From contig QZLH01001160.1 in NCBI GenBank assembly GCA_003833135.1, positions 7,529 to 19,001 on the forward strand: a DNA stretch of 11,473 nt, in the 5' to 3' direction. Shown piece by piece: positions 7,215 through 11,473 of the stretch. A program made the position numbers and the translations under genes. The notes below the pieces were generated by a model. It was not told the origin of the DNA. It ran no database searches and saw only the letters and a program-made list of their open reading frames with translations. The DNA comes from Oehlia diaphana (lineage: Eukaryota > Glomeromycota > Glomeromycetes > Glomerales > Glomeraceae). The first letter of the stretch is position 1; each line of letters begins with the position of its first letter.

Positions 7215-8470
7215 ATTGCACAAGGTACAATTTTTAAGGTAAAAAAATATGCAAGAATTAATGGTCCTAGTTGTGTAGTAATAGAGAAACCTATCAGAAA
7301 AGTTAAAAGAATTACCTCTAAACAAAAACAACAATTTGATTCATTTTTTCAAGATAAAGCTCATATTATTATGAGTTCTTATAAAACAGATGCTAAAATA
7401 GAACAACCAGTAGTTTATTTAAAAATACAAAAACTTATTATAGAAAAAATTCAAAGAAAATTTTCCAAATGGAATTAAACACATAACCTTTTACACTCAA
7501 CTAATGGGCCATCAATATATTTACCAAGAAGATTTTGGAGGATTATGTTCTACATGTAGTATATATGGGTATGAAACATTTAAAGAAATTATAAATCTAA
7601 TAAAAGAAAAAATAAATGATATTGAATTACAGGTAAAAAAAATTTATTACAAAGTTTTGATATATTCATTATATTAATAAATATGTTAAATGGTGTTAAT
7701 CTTAAATAATAAATTTTAGGATATTTTTTTTCAATGCTACCATTTTTTTAAATGTTATTTAAAAAAAAGAATATAAAGAACATTTAGTTGTAACTGGTTG
7801 TGGAATAACATTTCATGACCTATGCATAAACTATTGCTTGTTATATGAATTTGTTTGGTAAATGCAATACCTTTCATACCCATATTTGTAATAAATGTCA
7901 CAAAATATTCCAATTTTTTCAGGGTTTGAAAAATAATTTAGGTTTATCTTACCATGAAGAAATTCAAGAATATCAAATCATATACTTTACTATCTTGCAT
8001 ATCAAATTAGAAAGACTTATTTAAATGCACAGTTTAATGCAGCTCTTCTGAATTTAAATAAAGATGGCGCACTATTAGTTATTGATTATAAAATGAAGAT
8101 ATTGCCCAAAACTGCATGTAAAATTAAACAAGAATTTTTTGAAAAAAAGGGTTGGGCACTACATACAGTTCTATTGTATACTAAACCTAAAGAAAGTTTT
8201 GAAATCAACATATAAGTTATAGATCATTGGTCTACAGATGCTCGCCAAGATGCATAGTTTTCTGCATATTTATTGCATTCTGTAATTGAAAATTTGGATG
8301 TTAAACCAAAGTGGATCAGTATAATTTCTGATAATGGTCCATATTATCATAATTCAGAACTTATGATTATTATGAGCAAATGGTATAAGTGGTATAGAAT
8401 TCAAATAAAAAAATGGATATTTCTTGAAGCAGGTGAAGCTAAAACCACTGTAGATTTGCATTATACTTAG
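7215..8470 (+). pseudogene. Gene relic, core exons with zinc-ribbon-like and D-D-E/D-like motifs (7215-7632, 7720-8470)
   Basis: The exon at 7215 reads KKYARINGPSCVV, KQQFDSFFQDKAHIIMSSYK and YLKIQKLI. It shifts frame near 7455-7465 and continues with YPNG-like FPNGIKHITFYTQLM and EDFGGLCSTC to the donor at 7633. After an 87-bp intron the next exon has a frameshift at an A8 run (7761-7768), then HLVVTGCGITFHDLCINYCL, a further shift near 7853, a zinc-ribbon-like HTHICNKCH (C-x2-C), and a fourth shift at 7967-7987. From 7988 the frame is continuous: YLAYQIRKTYLNAQFNAALL, GALLVIDYKMKILP, KKGWALHTVLLYT, VIDHWSTDARQDA, KPKWISIISDNGPYYHN, SKWYKWY and WIFLEAGEAKTTVDLHY. It has stops at 8213, 8255 and 8468. 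The acidic residues in VIDYKMK, SDNG and LEAGEAKTTVD are spaced like an RNase-H-fold catalytic core. This assignment is inference. Confidence 0.8.
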
Positions 8471-8538
8471 GTTTGCAATTTTTTTTTTTTTTTTGAAAAA
8501 AAAATAAATAAAATTTACTGTAACTAATAAAAAATTAG

Positions 8539-9402
8539 ATATCACTTTCTATCAAACGATATATTCGAATTGGAGGAGAAATTCAAGAAGATATTTTATT
8601 AAAAATAACCAATTTTTTGAAATGATTTTGTAATAATTTTAAAATACTATTAAAATACATTTAATATATCAAAATATTTTTATTATATTTTTGTTATTAT
8701 TTTATAATTATATTGTATCTAGGTCTATAAAAATATCTCAAAATAATATCACAATAATTTTTTAATATATTTATTATTGTTTTATTATTATAATTTAATT
8801 AACTTCGATATTATTTTGATATTTTAATTTCAAAAATACCTTAAAAATATTTTGATATATTTTAAAAATTTTACAAAATAATTGCACAATTATTTTGAAA
8901 GCTATTGTATTTAGAATTATAAAAATATTTCAAAAAATTAGCCATTTTTAGTAAAGTAGTGATATCACATCAGCTATCAAGAATATTGCTAGCACTTTAG
9001 TTTCCTATATAGAACCAAATTGGATTAAAGGTGAGCGTTATTTTTATTTTTTATAATGAAAAAACATTTACACTAATTAATAATAACAATTTATTAACAG
9101 AAAATAAAGGAAAATCTAGGACTATACTGGATATATCTAATTGGTTTGAGTGAATCTGACTAATTGAAGGTAAAGATGCAGGATATATAAAAGCACAAGC
9201 TATACCAAATGTTGGAAAATAGACATTATTTTCTCTCACTCATATTCAAAAATTAGTGAAGGATGAAATTAATCAACCATCACCACAAGTATCTGAAACA
9301 ACAAAGCCTAAATCTCCATGAAAAATACTAATTCCACAGTTATCAGGTAAAGTGGCAAATATTGATTCAATAAACTACACAAAAATTTCGCCAAAAATTT
9401 AC
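8539..9402 (+). pseudogene. Gene relic, exons after the catalytic-like core (8539-8593, 8959-9030, 9101-9346)
   Basis: The 68-bp intron 8471-8538 has a TAACTAAT branch-like site 10 bp before its acceptor. The exon then reads ISLSIKRYIRIGGEIQED and is cut by the second MITE at 8594. It resumes in frame as SDITSAIKNIASTLVSYIEP with a GTGAGC donor at 9031. After a 70-bp intron, 9101 onwards gives KSRTILDISNWFE, then TGA (9151), TGA (9157), GKDAGYIKAQAIPNVGK, TAG (9220), LFSLTHIQKLVKDEINQP and a Ser/Thr/Pro-rich linker with TGA at 9319. A GT at 9347 gives a phase-compatible 211-bp intron to 9557. Alternatively the frame reads on to a TAA at 9403-9405. Confidence 0.75.
8594..8956. mobile_element. 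TA-flanked MITE, copy 2, 363 bp
   Basis: Collinear with the 6304-6646 element over its whole length, with an extra 20 bp near 8848-8870. The left terminus is TTTTATTAAAAAT, two C-to-T changes from copy 1's CTTTACTAAAAAT. The right terminus ATTTTTAGTAAAG is unchanged. TA flanks both ends (8592-8593, 8957-8958). Deleting the element and one TA joins GAA GAT to AGT GAT ATC in a single frame, so it is an insertion into an exon of the same gene relic. Confidence 0.92.
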
Positions 9403-10117
9403 TAAAAATTTTTCAATATATTAGTTATTTTTATCAATAAAAATATTAGACTTTCTAATACCACTTACTGCACCTTTTACATATAATAACTTATTATGTA
9501 AAAACTTCATTCATATTGTTATATCCATATATCTTTAATAATATACCAATATGCTAGGAATTTGTCCAAAAAGATTGACACTACAAGAATTAACAAATGA
9601 AGTTGATTATGGAAATCAAAATAAAAGACAAAAATTAGTAGAAATTTTGGACAAAGAATTGACACATAAAACCTTGAAAAAGAAAGGTAATTTCATATAT
9701 TATTTGTGATACTTTACCTGTTATAAAATTTTTTAATTTCATTTTATATTTAGAATCATATTTGAGAAATTGTAGTATGTTGCATAAAGAATATACTACA
9801 AGGTAAATCTGGTAACATTTTTTTTAAAGAGTCTATATAAATTGAATATTTGACTTTCAGATATAACTGAATTTCCATTATCAAGTGGTTGGGTAATAAA
9901 AGAAGTTTAAAAATATGGAAAAAAAGTGGAGAAAAACATATAAAAAAAGTATTTCAGCTATTTTAGAAGAATGTTTTTTGGCTGGAAATGTTGATAAAAG
10001 TCACCGAATGACTGCTCAAGATATGTGGAATTTATTGACTTTAAAAGTACAAGAAGGAGAAATTGAGAGTTTAGATATACCGAAAGTAATTACTATACAA
10101 GGTTGAATAACCCATTA

Positions 10118-11126
10118 CAGTCACCCCTCTCTACAGCGAACCTCGATATAGCAAATAACATGATATAACGGATCATACAGTGTGGTACCAATTTTAAATA
10201 TGAAAAAAACCTTGATATAACGAAGTTTACTATTTATTTACCGTATAACATAGTACAAAGTAAAGTGTGTAAATTTCTTATATAAAAATGCCTTTCGATA
10301 TAACAGATTTTTTTTATAACAAATTTTTTTTCAGTTATAACGAAGAATTTCTATAGTTTATAATTGAATGTAATTATTAATAAATATTGATACATTATGA
10401 CATTAAATATTACCCCTGTTTTATATTTAAATTATGGATCAGGATTGTATCAGGATTGTATCAGAATTAATAATTCTGGCTATTTTATTTAATATTTAGA
10501 CAGAATTACATTAATTTACATTAATTCGGTTGTATTAGAATTTGATGTGAATTGTTATTAATTTATATTTATCACAGGGGTAAGGACACTCCTAAATATG
10601 TCATTAATAATTTATTTATTATATAGTCAGTTATTGTTAAACAGCATTCCTACAAAAAAAAGGAATTATAATAAACATTTTTATATAGAACACTTCAGGA
10701 AGCATTCCCTATAATAAAAAAATAAAAAAAGAATATTAGTAAATGTTCTTAAATGAAATTAAAAGAAAAAATTGAGTTTCCCACTTACTTCTTGTCTCAA
10801 GCGTCCATTTCGAAGTCCAGGAAGTTCCCTACAATAAGAAAAATAAAAAAAGAACATTAGTAAATATTCTTAAATGAAATTAATAAAAAAAACCTTCCAG
10901 TTTCTACTTACTTCTCATTATAGGCATCTATTTTGAAGTTTAGAAAGCACCCCTATAAAAAAAAGATTAAAAAAATGTTAAATTATCAGTAATCAGATTA
11001 ATAAGTCACATGATCTGTATAACCAATATTCCTATACCGAAGAATTCGTTATAGTGTTAATGAAGTTGCTTATAACGAAGCTCTGATCGGCTAGAACCTA
11101 GGGTTCATTATATCGAGAGGGGACTG
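10118..11126. mobile_element. Non-autonomous pogo/Tigger-like element, 1009 bp
   Basis: The left end CAGTCACCCCTCTCTACAGC and the right end, read in reverse complement as CAGTCCCCTCTCGATATAAT, form a terminal inverted repeat. The family signature CAGTCCCCTC...TATAACGAA is typical of pogo/Tigger elements of the Tc1/mariner superfamily. TA flanks both sides (10116-10117 and 11127-11128). Subterminal copies of TATAACGAA-type words occur near 10150-10175, 10210-10222, 10297-10310, 10334-10345, and at 11036-11052 and 11071-11081 near the right end. No transposase is encoded. The middle carries minisatellite D. Removal with one TA rejoins the host exon in frame. The total added length, 1011 bp, is itself divisible by three. 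Confidence 0.92.
10640..10985 (-). repeat. Minisatellite D: about 122-bp units homologous to array A
   Basis: Hairpin cores GAATATTAGTAAATGTTC (about 10731) and GAACATTAGTAAATATTC (about 10853) are 122 bp apart, with a degraded earlier copy near 10660. Read on the minus strand, the exon-like blocks 10789-10828 and 10912-10952 are each preceded by a T-rich GTAG or ATAG acceptor and followed by a perfect GTAAGT. The spacer between them (10829-10911) is 83 bp and holds the hairpin. The block (CTGGACTTCGAAATGGA) resembles the array A block (CTGGAACTCAGAAATGGA), so the two arrays share origin although they lie in different elements. Confidence 0.8.
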
Positions 11127-11180
11127 TACATAGTACAGTTACGTGAAAAAAGTGCTCAAATGATACTTGAAGAAGCTTAA

Positions 11181-11356
11181 AACCAGAATATATTTACACT
11201 TCATGTACTTATAGTATAGTAATTTTAGGTGGGAATCTGGTGAAGCATCAAATAAAAATAAAAAAATTTTTTATAAAATTTTTTTAAAAAATATATTATT
11301 AAAAACTTCACGCTAGATAACATATATTACAAATGCTTTACTAATACCATATTCAT
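11181..11356. other. AT-rich 3' flank of the gene relic
   Basis: No gene is seen. A symmetrical A/T tract of AAAAAATTTTTTATAAAA type (about 11259-11300) could form a hairpin, but at this base composition that carries little weight. Confidence 0.4.
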
Positions 11357-11426
11357 CCGAAAATAAGCAACCCCCAAAAATAAGCAACTCCTAAAATATT
11401 TAATACCTGAAAATAAGCAACAACCT
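11357..11426. repeat. Three GAAAATAAGCAACCCC-type short repeats
   Basis: CCGAAAATAAGCAACCCCC (11357-11375), AAAAATAAGCAACTCC (11376-11391) and CTGAAAATAAGCAACAACC (11407-11426). The third is separated from the second by 15 bases of AT-rich sequence. Such clustered short motifs often mark the subterminal zone of a DNA transposon, which here would extend past the right end of the window. No matching inverted copy lies in the window. Confidence 0.6.
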
Positions 11427-11473
11427 TGAATATTAACTAATATTGTGTTAAAACTTAATGTAATGTAATAAAA

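Larger units (their letters stand above)
5503..11180 (+). pseudogene. Decayed multi-exon gene of a candidate RNase-H/DDE-fold nuclease family, interrupted by three MITEs
   Basis: One gene relic is recognisable from about 5503 to a TAA at 11178-11180. Eight introns keep GT...AG ends: 6844-6906, 7144-7214, 7633-7719, 8471-8538, 9031-9100, 9347-9557, 9687-9753 and 9803-9860. The conceptual protein is interrupted by about 19 in-frame stops (11 TGA, 5 TAG, 3 TAA) plus several frameshifts, many in or beside homopolymers. Three DNA elements (6304-6646, 8594-8956, 10118-11126) lie inside exons. The best functional clue is in 7988-8470: VIDYKMKI, IISDNGPYYHNSE and LEAGEAKTTVD, spaced like an acidic D-D-E/D triad. 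I believe similar proteins form a large repeated family in mycorrhizal fungi, but this is recollection and untested. The three MITEs are insertions into the gene, so the gene's own termini, if it was mobile, were not found. Confidence 0.8.
9558..11180 (+). pseudogene. Gene relic, C-terminal exons, split by the pogo-like element
   Basis: The exon 9558-9686 is open in one frame and contains CPKRLTLQELTNEVDYGN and RQKLVEILDKELTHKTLKKK. A 67-bp intron, a short exon (9754-9802) and a 58-bp intron follow. From 9861 the frame FPLSSGWVIKEV, a TAA at 9908 and KYGKK are linked to SGEKHIKK and then SISAILEECFLAGNVDKSHR by two one-base shifts in A7 runs (9919-9925, 9942-9948). The tail has TAQDMWNLL, EGEIESLDIPKVITIQG and a TGA at 10104. 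The exon is broken by the 1009-bp element at 10118. After it, the same frame gives YIVQLREKSAQMILEEA and TAA at 11178. The helical, Lys-rich tail has no domain that I recognise. Confidence 0.75.

Noticed and set aside
8354..8545. Minus-strand open frame with Phe/Lys-rich product
   Set aside because: It is antisense to the conserved core exon and crosses its intron; the composition reflects poly-T and poly-A.
9051..9239. Minus-strand 62-codon open frame
   Set aside because: Antisense to the exon beginning at 9101, which has a recognisable continuous frame apart from stops.
5632..10106. TGA read as tryptophan (alternative genetic code, for example a mollicute endobacterium)
   Set aside because: Many TGA codons do sit at Trp-like positions, but TAG and TAA stops, frameshifts, spliceosomal-type introns and MITE insertions point to a decayed nuclear gene rather than a recoded one.

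Overview
The window is very AT-rich eukaryotic DNA made almost entirely of transposon remnants, minisatellites and one decayed multi-intron gene. Introns are short (mostly 58-90 bp) with GTAAGT-like donors and T-rich AG acceptors. Together with BED-finger and hAT/pogo-type debris, this fits a repeat-rich fungal genome; an arbuscular mycorrhizal fungus (Glomeromycotina) is my best guess. That is inference, not a database match. No intact protein-coding gene, tRNA, rRNA or CRISPR array was found.

Layout. 1-300: two copies of a 160-bp direct repeat. 309-518 (minus): N-terminal BED zinc-finger fragment of a probable hAT transposase. 806-1740: minisatellite A, about nine units with a GAACGTTAATAAACGTTC hairpin. 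1841-3110: non-autonomous hAT-like element (ends TAGTGCTCC/GGAGCACTA) holding minisatellite B, seven units of about 136 bp. 3111-3680: degenerate tandem repeats and ATATCAG palindromes. 4181-5056: complete non-autonomous hAT element with a perfect 8-bp target duplication (TACATAAT) and a hairpin array C.

5503-11180 (plus): relic of one gene with eight recognisable introns, about 19 in-frame stops and several frameshifts, most of those in or beside homopolymer runs. It keeps a candidate metal-binding triad (VIDYKMK, IISDNG, LEAGEAKTTVD) typical of RNase-H/DDE-fold nucleases, so it may be a transposase-like or domesticated nuclease family. Three small DNA transposons sit inside its exons: two copies of one TA-flanked MITE (6304-6646, 8594-8956) and a pogo/Tigger-like element (10118-11126). 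Removing each with one TA rejoins the reading frame at the insertion point. 11357-11426: three GAAAATAAGCAAC-type repeats, possibly the edge of another element.

Main observation: arrays A, B and D (D lies in the pogo-like element) are built from repeated exon-intron-like modules. Each has a short exon-like block bounded by a T-rich AG acceptor and a GTAAGT/GTGAGT donor, and an intron-sized spacer holding an AACGTT...AACGTT-type hairpin. The same hairpin core recurs in array C. Sequence decay throughout (AACGTT to AATGTT or AACATT; likely Trp codons now TGA or TAG) looks like cytosine-methylation damage.
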